A stretch of 55,521 nucleotides of DNA from positions 58,967-114,487 of the forward strand of contig PS015098.1 of NCBI GenBank assembly GCA_048213135.1, in the 5' to 3' direction. The notes below the pieces were generated by a model. It was not told the DNA's origin. It searched no databases and saw only the letters and a program-made list of their open reading frames with translations. Positions 32,029-43,000 of the stretch are shown one piece after another. The position numbers were made by a program, and so were the translations under genes. This DNA comes from Reclinomonas americana ATCC 50394. Its lineage: Eukaryota > Jakobida > Jakobea > Jakobida. Each line of letters opens with the position of its first letter. The stretch's first letter is position 1.

Positions 32029-34733
32029 TCCTCCTTGTAGACGAGCTTGTCGCTGGGGATCTCGTGAATCGCGGTCTCCACGTCCTTCGGGTCACTGCAC
32101 ACATGGATGAGTGAACATATGTAGCAGATGGAGCGATACGCGATCGGCAACGGCGACCAACCCGAGAGTGTCTGTGCGGTCGGGAGGCCATGTGAGCAAA
32201 AAACAATGATCACGACGCAATGCATGTCGCGAGACTCACCGGCGCTGCCGTAGAAGAGGGCGACCTTGGTGGCCATGTCAGCCAGCTTGTACAGCGGTGG
32301 CGTGTCCTGACCGTAGTGAGCCTGGTTCGCACTGTGGTAAAAAATGATTCATGCACATGAGATTATCGATATCACAAGTGACGCCCAGCAGTGACACACA
32401 AATACACAATCAGGAAGGACTCTCTGTAGCTATCTCACGGTAGTTGTGTAACCAATGCGACGGCACTGTGTTTCTCCATCATCCTCTTGACCCCTTGTCA
32501 TCTACATACCTCGCGCTGCCGAAATCGAACTTCTGGAACTTGTTGCTGCGGATCTGCGACACGGAACGTAACAGAGGCGTCAGTATCTCGCACTCTACCA
32601 ACAGGCGTGCGTCCTCCACTCCGCATACAAACCAGTTGAGCCCCTGCAATGCAAGCGAGTCAGCAAATAGGTCGCACAAACACACAGGAAGAGAGACAGA
32701 GAAAGAGGGAGAGAGAGAGAGAACGAGGGAGAGAAGAGAGAGACAGGGAAGATAGAGCGAGACAGAGAGTGTGAGTCAGAAAGACAGAGACAAAGAGAGC
32801 GAGACAGAGATTTACACGAAGAGGAAAGGACAAACACGCATGATCCCCGTACACGCAAATATGGGAACAGCCGACGCACACATAAAAGAAAGGACTCACA
32901 AATAGACATGGACAAGCACGCTCGCTCACGCGTGCACAGTAGAGAATAGCACACACAAACAAACCGCTCTCCGTATGTGTACAATGGAGAACAAAGCACA
33001 CATAAAAGAAAGGACTCACAAAGAGACACGGACAAGCACGCTCGCTCACGCATGCACAGTGGAGAACAGCTGTCGCACAAAGAGAAAGCAATTCATATGG
33101 ACTAGTACGCATGCACAGTGGAGAGCAGCCGAAGCAAATCACGCACAAATATGCACATATGAAGAGAGAACGATTCACACAAAGAGAGGTACAAGGGCAC
33201 ACAAACGCACACAAACGCACACAGAAGCAGCTGACGCAATACACGCACACGTATTCACACGAAGACAACAGACAAGCACGCTCTTTCTCTCTCACAACGA
33301 GGAGTAGCAAAGCACGCTCGCACGCCCCAGGAATGCCACACACTTGCTGCATGCACCACGCAACAGTGAGCCATGTTCATCACGCTGGTGCCGGACGGGT
33401 AGTGACCCATGTACACATCCCATCGGCTCATGTTCATGAACTGCTTCTGGCAGCCGGCCATGATGCACAGAGTCTCCTCACACACCCACGGCGTCAGCTT
33501 GCACACCTCCGGCAGCAGCGTCTCCAGCACTGCGCACACACAATCGCGAGATGAGCGACTCATTTTTTTGAGGAAACACTCGGTGGAGAGACGTCGCGCA
33601 ACGTTGACTGCTCGGCAAGAACTCGTCGACACCGAGCAGCGCCAGGATCTGGTCAGTGCGCAGCGCGGCCAGAGCCTCGAAAATCAATGAGCCTGTCGAC
33701 GAGAAAGAGTCAGCTGCCGCACATCAACTCACGAAAAAGACCAACAACAATTAATAACCTGGATGCGCGTAGTAGGCCACCGGTGCCAGCGCCACAAACA
33801 CGCCGACCTTGGCGGCGTAGTCGGGGCGCTGGGTGAAGAGCGCAAAGCCCTGCGTCGTGCCCTGCGAGTGACCGACGTAGGCGTGGAAACGCTTGGCACC
33901 AGAGGTGCGCAGCGCAAAGTCCAGCGCCGCCGGCAGATCAATCAAGCCCAAATCATCCCACGTAAAGTCCCAGTAGGCGTTGTCGGGCGTGTTGAGCTCC
34001 TGCGTGTGGTGGTGGCGTGAGCGGGGAGGAGAGAAAAAAGGCGCGGTGGAAAATCAATAACCTTGCTGTACGTGTTGCCGCGGTCGTTGCCCTGTTCATT
34101 GGAAACGAGAGTGAGGAGGCAAGGACAGCAACAATAGACTTTTGCAAGACAGACCAGCCACACATCGTAGCCAGCGTCGGCCAGAATGAACGCCAGGCTG
34201 TTGGAGGCAAAGTTGATGACCCACGTCGTCGACGCATCGGTAACACTGCATGGCACGAGTCAGTGCGATCCGACGCGATACACCAACAACGCAGAGTCGC
34301 ACGCAACCCGTGCTGGAGCCACACTGCACAGCGCGACAAGAAAAAACAAGAGCAAGTCAGCTATCGGAGTATGGAGGAAAGGGGAGGGGGGAGACACGTA
34401 CCGACGGGGCGTGGTCCGGGAGTCGGACCCGCGCGACCATGCGGAATGCGTTGCACGGAGAGCAGGTAGCCGTCGGGAGCGCGCACTTGGTAGTTGATGC
34501 AGGGGTAGCCCTTGGACTCGACTGTGGGAAGGGGAGGGGAGAAAGTGGAGGGAAAGAGAGAAAGTGGAGGGAAAAAGCGAATGAGAAATTAGATAGACAG
34601 TGAGTTGTGGAACTTGCGTGTGTGTGAGTGTGTGAGAGAGAGAGAGAGGGAGAGAGGGAGAGAGTGAGTGAGTGAGTGTGTGTGTGAGAGAGAGAGACAA
34701 AGAGAGAGAGAGAGTGAGTGAGTGTGTGTGTGC

Positions 34734-34774
<41 letters not shown>

Positions 34775-34992
34775 TNNNNNNNNNNNNNNNNNNNNAGTCT
34801 TGCACAAGAGCACAGTGGACGAGTCTCTCACTCTCGTGCTCTCAGTCATTCACTCTCGCTCTTCCCTCCTCTCTCGCACACACACTCACACACTCACTCA
34901 AACACACACGAGTCTTGCACGAGTCTCACTCTCCTTTCGTGCTCATACTCATTCACTCTCTCTCTCTCTCTCGCTCTTCCCTCCTTCTCTCG

Positions 34993-35041
<49 letters not shown>

Positions 35042-35106
35042 ACACAAACAAAACAGAGTCATGACATCGTGTCCAGTTTCTCAGTCTCTCTCTCTCCTTC
35101 CGTTCC

Positions 35107-35148
<42 letters not shown>

Positions 35149-35487
35149 TACACACACATACACACACACTCCCTCTCCATCTCACTCACACACACATGAC
35201 ATCATGTCCAATTTCAGTCACTTCTCCTTTCCCTCCCTTCTCCCTTCTCTCTCCTTCTCCCCTCCCTCTCCCTCTCCACACACTCAACTCAATTGCGTGA
35301 CATTGCGATGCGTGTCGGGATCCAGCGAGGCAAAGCGCGCACTCTCCGCCACGCGCTCCTCCACCTCCATATCCAACACCGCAAACTTGCGACTCACACT
35401 GTCACCATGCGCGCTGACACTCACAACAGCAGCACAGAGGACCAACACCAACAACAACAGCAAGAGAGGAAGAGTGGCGCGCCCCAT
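32029..35487 (-). CDS. Secreted acid lipase (lysosomal/gastric lipase family), last exon missing
   Basis: Signal peptide [20 protein letters not shown] at 35487, then exons in phase: [18 protein letters not shown], the 16-nt microexon encoding [53 protein letters not shown] and the nucleophile elbow [14 protein letters not shown] (Ser near 33,870). Next come [47 protein letters not shown] (ending in an 11-nt microexon), [12 protein letters not shown], and [19 protein letters not shown] with a 10-nt microexon carrying the catalytic-Asp region. The AB-hydrolase lipase family hydrolyses triacylglycerols and cholesteryl esters in acidic compartments. The chain stops at [11 protein letters not shown] (32,029) at a GTTGCG donor. 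The expected final exon with the catalytic histidine is not found before the next gene. Confidence 0.9.
32162..32171 (-). other. 10-nt microexon of the lipase
   Basis: The minus strand reads ACCGCACAG, then ACACTCTCGG, then GTTGGTCG. Inclusion gives FYGSADTLGDPKD, restoring the conserved catalytic-Asp segment of acid lipases with correct phase on both sides (1 then 2). Confidence 0.8.
32633..32643 (-). other. 11-nt microexon of the lipase
   Basis: The minus strand reads GCATTGCAG, then GGGCTCAACTG, then GTTTGTATG. Together with the T left by the previous GTTGCG donor it encodes WAQL, completing the NMxHWxQ motif of the family. Confidence 0.8.
32690..33310. repeat. Lipase-intron tandem repeat, period about 120 nt
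   Basis: After a (GA)n tract, ACACATAAAAGAAAGGACTC followed by GACAAGCACGCTCGCTCACG occurs near 32,879 and again near 32,999. Diverged fragments (GCACAGTGGAGA) follow at 33,055 and 33,113. Non-coding. Confidence 0.85.
34308..34323 (-). other. 16-nt microexon of the lipase
   Basis: The minus strand reads CGCTGTGCAG, then TGTGGCTCCAGCACGG, then GTTGCGTGCG. It encodes VWLQHG, the conserved strand before the oxyanion region, joining RPV to [12 protein letters not shown] in phase. Confidence 0.85.
34600..35285. repeat. GT/GA then CT/CA microsatellites in lipase intron 1, with 20-N gap at 34,776-34,795
   Basis: Left of the gap the plus strand is GT/GA-rich, right of it CT/CA-rich, so the strand asymmetry flips at the gap. 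To the right, GAGTCTTGCAC... and CTCACTCTC...GTGCTC words recur at 34,795 and 34,911, and two (CT)n(CA)n blocks are seen at 34,990-35,050 and 35,110-35,195. Confidence 0.8.
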
Positions 35488-37092
35488 GCTGGTGGCAAGA
35501 CAAACAAGAGAGACGCGCGAGCTTGTTTATCTCTTTGTCAGACTTGACGACATTGGCTGGTGCCTCGCAGCTGCTGTGTGAGTACAAGGCGATGAGCTGC
35601 AGAGGGGAGACGCATTGCATGCACGAGCAGTACGTGAGAGGGGCCGGGAGAGGCGATTGCGAGGAGTTTGATCAGAATTCGAACACGAGTGAGTGAGAGG
35701 ACTCGTGCTCTTGGCCAGCAGCACACTAAGGCACACTCCGTGTTGTCATCGAGTGCACAGAGAGAGCGGTTCCCTGGAACCTGCAGCTTGGTGCTGACTA
35801 TTCCAAAAAGGTGGTGTGTTCGGTTTGCGTTTCTCGGTTACTTTTTATCTCCTATAGCTACACATTATTTTGATTACAGTGCGCCGGGCCTTAAGAGACA
35901 TCGCACGCGCATGTGATGTGCTGGTGGTGGCCAACCGGGTGGCGGACGAGGTACGGTCATAATTATAAGGTTTGGCTTCGCGTTTGGCGAAAAGCCACAC
36001 GCTTTGCATGGTTGTGAATGTGCACCTTCTCCCAGAAAAGGTAAATAAAATCATCTCTTCTCTCTCTGTCAGTGTCCCAGCGCATGCATGTAGGCCGAGT
36101 GATGCCTCGTAGTCGCGAGTTTCAACCGCAGAGGTTGACGCGCAGCGTGCATGCGTGTCAGCGATCACATGTCTCGACGACTGCGCTGGAGTGCTCTCTG
36201 CAAAGCTCAATCAACAGTGGCAAGTTCCTTGCTTCATCTCTCTGAAAACGTGTGAGCCGCATCGCGAGGAGGCCTCCCGAGCTCAGGCAACGAGTTGTCC
36301 AGAGCGGAGCTCCAAATTTGGAAATCACAAGACTTGGTTGTGCTGCGCGCCTTTCGATTTCTCTGCGAATGCACCACACTGCGGAAACAGGAGTTCGTGT
36401 TCCACCCGTGTCGACACTGAGTTGGCGTCCCAACGTTTGTTGCTGCGCTGCGGCCACTGCAGGACGATTGGTTTGGGAGAATTGTGGCGATTCACCACAA
36501 CTGCCTGACTGATTTGTGTGGTACATGCACACGCGTGCACAACGTTAACGACACCTACAAAAACATTCTGCAACCTATCGACGAGATCATTCTTACAAAC
36601 TTTCGAGCCATCAGGACCTTGCCGTCGTGCGCAGCGTGTTGCCGATAAATGATGATCAATCACGAATTCGAACTCCGATCGCGAATCACACCTTCCTCTT
36701 TCATGATTCACGTCGATGCGTGTGCTTGGGTGTGTGAGGGTGGCGCTGGTCGACATCACGAACCACACCACTCGTGTAAATACACTCACATGGCCAGTAA
36801 GTTCGCGTGTCGGGTTTATTATTCACAGAATTCGAAACCACTGCGTTCTCGATTCGCTGAAACAGCCATCGATCAGCGCCACGAGTGCGACGAACGAGGG
36901 CACACTGCATTGTTGTGCTGCGTTGTAATGTCTGTTGTTTTATCGCTGAGTGAGCTCTGCTCGGGACAAGGCGAAAATTGTCGGTGCCGTTGCATCGTTT
37001 TGTTGTTTCCCATTTTTTTTTATTCTGCCCGGGAGAGAGAAAAGAGTGCGCGGTACCCGTCGAAATATCACGTCTGTTTCTCCCCCACCGTC
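35488..37092. promoter_or_regulatory. Long divergent intergenic region
   Basis: About 1.6 kb between the lipase start (minus) and the PAS/cyclase-homology gene start (plus), the largest clean spacer in the window. Its composition is balanced rather than microsatellite-like. Several open frames of 60-125 codons exist (e.g. 36,158-36,532 minus), but no frame shows splice-consistent or family-like sequence. It may hold untranslated exons. I see no tRNA. Confidence 0.45.
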
Positions 37093-40000
37093 ATGCAGTT
37101 AGTGCCGCCTGTTGCGTTCGTGACGCGGTTTGTGAGCGATGTGCACCGAGACACGTTTCTCTTCTCGACAGTTGCGTGGCAAGTCCGCGCCTCAGTTTTT
37201 TTTTAATGTGCAGTGGCGGTATCTTGAACCACTGACCAATCTCTGGCAGAACCGCACCGCGGACGCGCTGGCATTCCTCAGCCTTCACCTGACGCTACTC
37301 GGCTCAGTGTTCATCAACACCCACTCGGGCATGGCATTCGCGGCCACGCTGTTGCCAACAACGGTACGCTGCTGGCGTTTCGATTTCCGAACACGCACAT
37401 TCCGTCATCTTAATTCGTCATACATTGCCTTTTCGCAGATGGAATATTCGAGACTCACGACAGTCTGGTTGTTTGTGGCCGTTTCTCTGTCGTTGCTGGC
37501 GGTGCAGACGGTGCGATTGTATCTCTCGCACCGTGCACAGCACAGCAATGCTGCTGGAACCGGTTCCACTGACTTGACCGCCCGCGGCGTCGCGATGACG
37601 ACCGTCGTCGTCCGTTTCTTGGTGCGTGTGTGTGGAATGGCCATGTCCATGTTTTCCTTGCGCCTCTCCCTTTCCTCGAAACCTGTGGTTTCCCGATCTT
37701 GAGCTGTCCTGTCCTCCCTCCTCCGTCACTGCTGACATGTACGGAATCTCAGTGGGCACTGGCGACGGGTCCGCTGCTGACGGCCATTGCACACCTGCTG
37801 CTGCGACCACTCCACTGTGACTTTAACACGCTGCAGCACCTCTCTGTGGACTTGGTCGACACCGAGTGGAGTTGCGATCTCGTCGGCAATGTGCATGCAT
37901 TTCTTGTTGTCTCATCAACGCCCTCTCTCTTTGCAGGATGTGACGATCCCGTCAACGTGTTTCTCGGGTCCGCCGGCCTTCTCGTCGTCATCGCACTGTG
38001 CATCGTGGCGGTGCTGCTCCCACTTCTGTTGCGCCGTGATGAGTGAGGGTCAGTCTCTCTCTCGAATCCTCCCGACTCATCACTCTTGCAATTGGTTCGC
38101 CACGAGCGCAGCTCATTGGACTTCCACCCAAACTCGCGGTTGTCGACTGCCGGCTTGCTCAGCGGCCGCTACGTGGCCGCCCTCAATCTTTGCCGCGTTG
38201 TGCTGGCCGTCTCGTACACATTCATCGCCAAGGCCGTGCCACTGGTGCACTTCGGGCTGGCCGTCGCCGTGGCACTGGTGTTGGCGATTGGCGTCGCTCG
38301 CTACCTGCCGTTCTACTCGATGCTGTCCACCACCAGTGCGTTGTCGCTGTGCTCGGCAGTGGCCTTGGCCGCCGTCGGCTGCGCGTACGTTTCCGTCTCG
38401 GGTGCTGGTCCACTGCGTGAGTGGTGGATGATGCAAGCGGTGATTGTCGGCGGCAGTGTGGCTGCCGGCATCGTCTTTGGCTTGATCGTCATCTCCCTCC
38501 GTCATCGGCATGTGGTTCGCGGTATTGACCAGCTGATTAGCGGCATTGGCGTCGGTGGCAGTGGCGGTGGCGGCAGCAACACCTTGTCGTCACGGGCCGA
38601 CAACAGCCTCGCCAGCTTGTCGAGTCCCACTGCCCGCTACTTGGTGCGGTGTACGTGTTGTCCTCCTCATCCTTTGTGCAACTCACTCACGCTCACAGCG
38701 AGGACTGACGTCGGGGAGCCAAGGTGGCGATACAGAAACAAGGGAGGACGAGGGGTACCTGCACGCCGTGCGGCATGCGTTCCCACGTGTGTGGTCCGTT
38801 GAGCTGGCTGCCCGCTTGCCTCCGAGAGATGCCGCAGACCCATGGGGACGTGCCATGGACCTGTTTGAGATCGGTGAGTGCCACCGTTGTCACCTGTGTG
38901 TGTCTTGCGTGCTCACATGTGCGCGCGCGTACGTGCAGGTCACCTCCACTTTGCCGACTGTGTGCATGCCGCTGACACGCTGTCGGTGGTGCACGCCGTG
39001 TACATGATGAGTTTTGATGTGGAGCTGGGGCGCTCACAGCAGATGGTGGCCGAAATCGCAGCGCGCAACGAGGCGACGCCGACGCTCTCGTGGGATATGC
39101 GTCGCATTGTGTCGGCGCTTGCATCGTCGTTTGAGCAAAATGTTGATTTCCGACAGCAGTCGTACCGCGCTCGACTGGCCGCCGTGCATCAGGAGTGGTG
39201 CCAGTGCTACGTGTTGCTGATCTCGTTGTGGCGACAAGTGGAGAACGGTGGCCGTGGTGCGTGAATAACCCCGCGCTCTGATGTTGCACTCGCGCGGACT
39301 CATTGTTTTGTTCCGCACAGAGAGCAAGCTGCTGTCGGTGCTGCTGACGTTGAAGGAGCAAGAGGACAAGTGCAACAGCTTGTTCCTGTCCATGCTGCGT
39401 GACTTTCCAGACGAGGCCGAGCTGGTCATGTGGTACGCACAGGTGCGTGGAGTTGGTTGTTTGCCATGACTTGGCGTGCAGCACTTTTTCTGACCTGACG
39501 ACGCGCAGTTCCTGGTGGAGATCAAGAACGATGAAGTCGGCGGTCGACGGTACGACGAAGTGGCTGAATTGCTTGCCACAGTCGACGGCTCCTCGACGGA
39601 GAATCGGGAAAAGGAGCGCCACTTTGCACTGGAGGAGATTGCCGCGGTAAGCACAGCAGAGAGCGCTCTCTGCTATTCCGACACCGCTGATCAAGCGCGC
39701 GCGCATGTGCAGGAATTGCGCGGCATCATGTTTCTCCGCCATGACATCTCCGGAGACAGCAACGGCGGTCCATCCGAGTCGGCGTCGTCGTCGCGATCGT
39801 CTGCGACGTTGCCTGCGTGGGGTGTCTGCGATGGTGGGCAGTGCGTGCAAAGTCGGAACCATGGTACCGCGTCTAACACATGGGGGTGTTGTTGTTGTTG
39901 GTGAGCAGACGCAGCCGCGCAATCCGCATCCGACAATGATTCGAGCTCGGTCCGCGAGGAGTCAATCGCTTCAGAGACTGATCACCGACAGTCGTCGACG

Positions 40001-43000
40001 CCGGCACCTGCAGGTGCATCATCATCCACCACATTGCCGACTGGCGTGCGCCTTTAATTTTCTCATTGCGGTTGTCGCGCAGCAGCTGGTGGAAACGAGG
40101 GCGAGCTGCGATCAGCTCTGAAGAGCAAGAAAGACGAAATGCGAACGGTGTCGCTCGTGTACAGTCGCCTCCTATTGGTTGCTTGCTCACTGTGTGTGTT
40201 GTGTATGAGTAGGACTCTCGCAGTCTGCGCCTCACCTCGCAACGAAAACTCAGTTGCGCGACTAGCAGTAGCAGAGGATGATGCCTATTGCTGCGCTGAT
40301 TGTTACCGTTGCAGACTTTCCGGCACCTGTACAGCCACGAGGTATGCAGATGGCATCGGCCGTGGATGATGGAGCCTCGTCTACTGGTGGCAGGTGTGCA
40401 TGACCGCAGTGTGTGTAAGGGTGTGTGCGAGATTAAGACTGACGACGATGTCTGCGTGCGCAGCTCGCGTGTCTCCGGTGCCAACTCCAACAAGAGCGGC
40501 GTCAGTGTGGACAGCACCGCCTCTGCATCGATTCGTCGCACAATCATTCGCGAAAAGGTTTGCCAGTGCGCAGCGCGCGCGCACATGTGTCTGCCACCCA
40601 TTGGTTTACAGTCCCTGACTTTGCGCCTCTCACCATCTCAGAATCCCACAACATACCGAGCATATTCGATTCTCGCCATGTTCACCGCTGTCTGTGCCGT
40701 CGCTGCTGTTGCCATCCTTGTGAGGTCGTCGAGTATGCTTGCATCAATTGTGAATGACCGCACGCTCGTGACGGATATCGACACTGGCAGGTCTTCGCAC
40801 TGATGCTGCTGCACAGAAGGTCGTACTCATTCGTCGTCTCACTTGGCGCTTCTCTGTCCTCACAGCAATTGTGCGATTCGCATCGCCGTGACTGCGTGGC
40901 GCATGTGGGAGGAGGCGAACGTTGACGGAGGCGCAAAGCTAGTGGATGGTTTACGACCATACATTGCTGGCAATAGCACCGCAGTTCACAATGCCTTGCG
41001 GCTCATCTCGCAGCAGTGCGTAGCCTCTTGTTGTCTCACGTGCACTCACCTCGCCACGGACTCTCATCGCTTGTTCTTTTGTACTGCGCAGCCACTTTAG
41101 CGACCAGTCGGCGATGCGTGTTGCTATTCGGAACATCGAATACAGCGACACGGGCGGCACCGTGGTGAATCGATCACTGCCGGGTGGTGATTTCGTGTCA
41201 TTGTTTCTAGATAGCGCAGCGGTACGTACGTGCATCTGAGTGCGTCTGAGTGCTACTATTGCAACTGAGGTGTAGGTACACAGAGCCTCTCTCGCATGTC
41301 CACGCGACTGATGACATCGGCAATTCGTGAGGAGGCGCTGATTACGCTGCTGGCCAACAGCGCCACTGCTAGTGATGTTCTCTTCCGAGTGGCCAGCGAG
41401 TTCAACGACGACGTTGTCAAGTCGACCGCGGAATACTCTGTGGAGGCCTGGTTAGACCTTGCAATTGTTACTGGGTGCGCAGACATTCAGGCACCGTCGC
41501 GAACTTGATCTGCCGCGCACTGACTGTCTGCTGCGTTCGTGCAGGCTCTGTGTCGGCGTGCTGTTGGTGCTATTGCTTCCTGTGGTGATGACCATGCGTC
41601 GCAACTTGCGACGCAGCCTCGCCACATTTGCGAGTATACCACGCGACGAGATGCGCAAGATACGTCATCGTGTGCGCGACTCCTACCTCAACTACCTCAG
41701 CATGTCGGACGCGGTGCGAAATGTTGCGTGGTCGCACTATTCTTCTCGTCCACACTCGTTCTTCCACTGACAGTCTTGCACCGTCTGCAGGGCGTCCACC
41801 CGTCCACGACGGTGACGAGCAAATACCTCGCCACTCAGTGCACACGAGCCGACATGCAGTTCACCGGCAACATCATCTTCCGCGCCGTTGTGCTGGCACT
41901 CATTGTCGTCACTGCACTGGCGTGCATGTCGTTGCGCCACCACTGTCTCGAAGTCGTTGTAGTCATTGTTATCTCTGACAAATTGGTCTGACATGTTTCG
42001 TGCATCGCGCAGAGTGAGCGCCAATGTCGTTGCTCAACAAAGCGTCGACGGCTTGCAGACGACGGGTCTCGTGGCGGAACGCAACGTCGCTGTGGGAATG
42101 GTTGTGATGACAGCTGTGCAGTACTTGAATCCCGTCGGCATCACTCCTCGAGCGGACGTGCAAGTACGACTGCAGCAACTCATCGCGACGGTACGCGTCG
42201 CATGTGAGATGTGTGAAGAAACGGCTGCTGAATATCTGAATTCAATGTGTGCACTTACCAGGCGAAGAAACGACAAGAGGAAGTAACGGAGAGAATCATG
42301 GACAAGGGGTGGGATTCGACAGCCGACGCCATGCAAAACACACTGTTGTACTCGACGCGCTGTTCCTCCGCCGCAACGAACCCTACGTGGTGGAAAACGA
42401 TTCGCTGCGCGCCGATCAGCGACCTTGTGCGTCGATGTCATGTCCATTGAGGCGACTGATTTAATCACCAGCTGATGTCATCTCACTTTTGGTGCAGATT
42501 CACTCGATGCTCAGCAGCGCAGAGCAGCTGGCGTCCGAGCTGAACAGTCCGCCGACGGCAAGCGACAGAGATTTGGAGGAGTTTATCGTGCAATCACGTC
42601 CCGCGCTGGCCACTTATTTTGGTGCCAGTCTCCAGGTGTGGATGGGGGAGTGAGAAAGAAAGAAAGAGACGGTAGATGATGGGTCATCTGAGAATTGCAA
42701 AGAGAGAGAGAGAGAGATCTAGAGCTGAATTGCTTGATCGCTGCTGACTGTTGCGCACAGGCACTGACTGACGGCCTCGATCGGTCGATCGCCCGCTACA
42801 CGTTTTTTGCCACTGTGATGTTCACCGTCGGCTTGGTGTCGACCCTCTTCATCTCCGTTGTCCTCTTGGCTCCGCTGCTAAAGGAGACAGACTGTCAGCT
42901 GCGGTTCTTCAAGCAGTCGCTGCTACGTGTTCCTGTCTCGGCAGTGAATGCAGTGGCGGAGCTTCGTCGACAGTTATTGCCTCGTTGCGTCGATCGATCA

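Noticed and set aside
36158-36532. 125-codon minus-strand open frame in the long intergenic region
   Set aside because: Overlapping frames on both strands are equally open, no motif is recognised and no neighbouring exon fits; retained only as part of the intergenic entry.
36655-36845. TTCGAAC/TTCGAAA words suggesting tRNA T-loops
   Set aside because: Flanking bases do not form T-arm or acceptor stems on either strand.
40010-40095. A second GC-AG intron in the PAS/cyclase-homology gene
   Set aside because: A normal GTGCAT donor (TPAPA then G) a few codons earlier gives the correct phase, so the GC donor is unnecessary.
42249-42464. Apparent frameshift in the PAS/cyclase-homology gene (a second good-looking frame with LFLRRNEPYVVENDSLRAD)
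   Set aside because: The other frame (AKKRQEEVTERIMD...PISDL) matches phase at both splice junctions, leading to IHSMLSSAEQLASEL, so no frameshift is needed.
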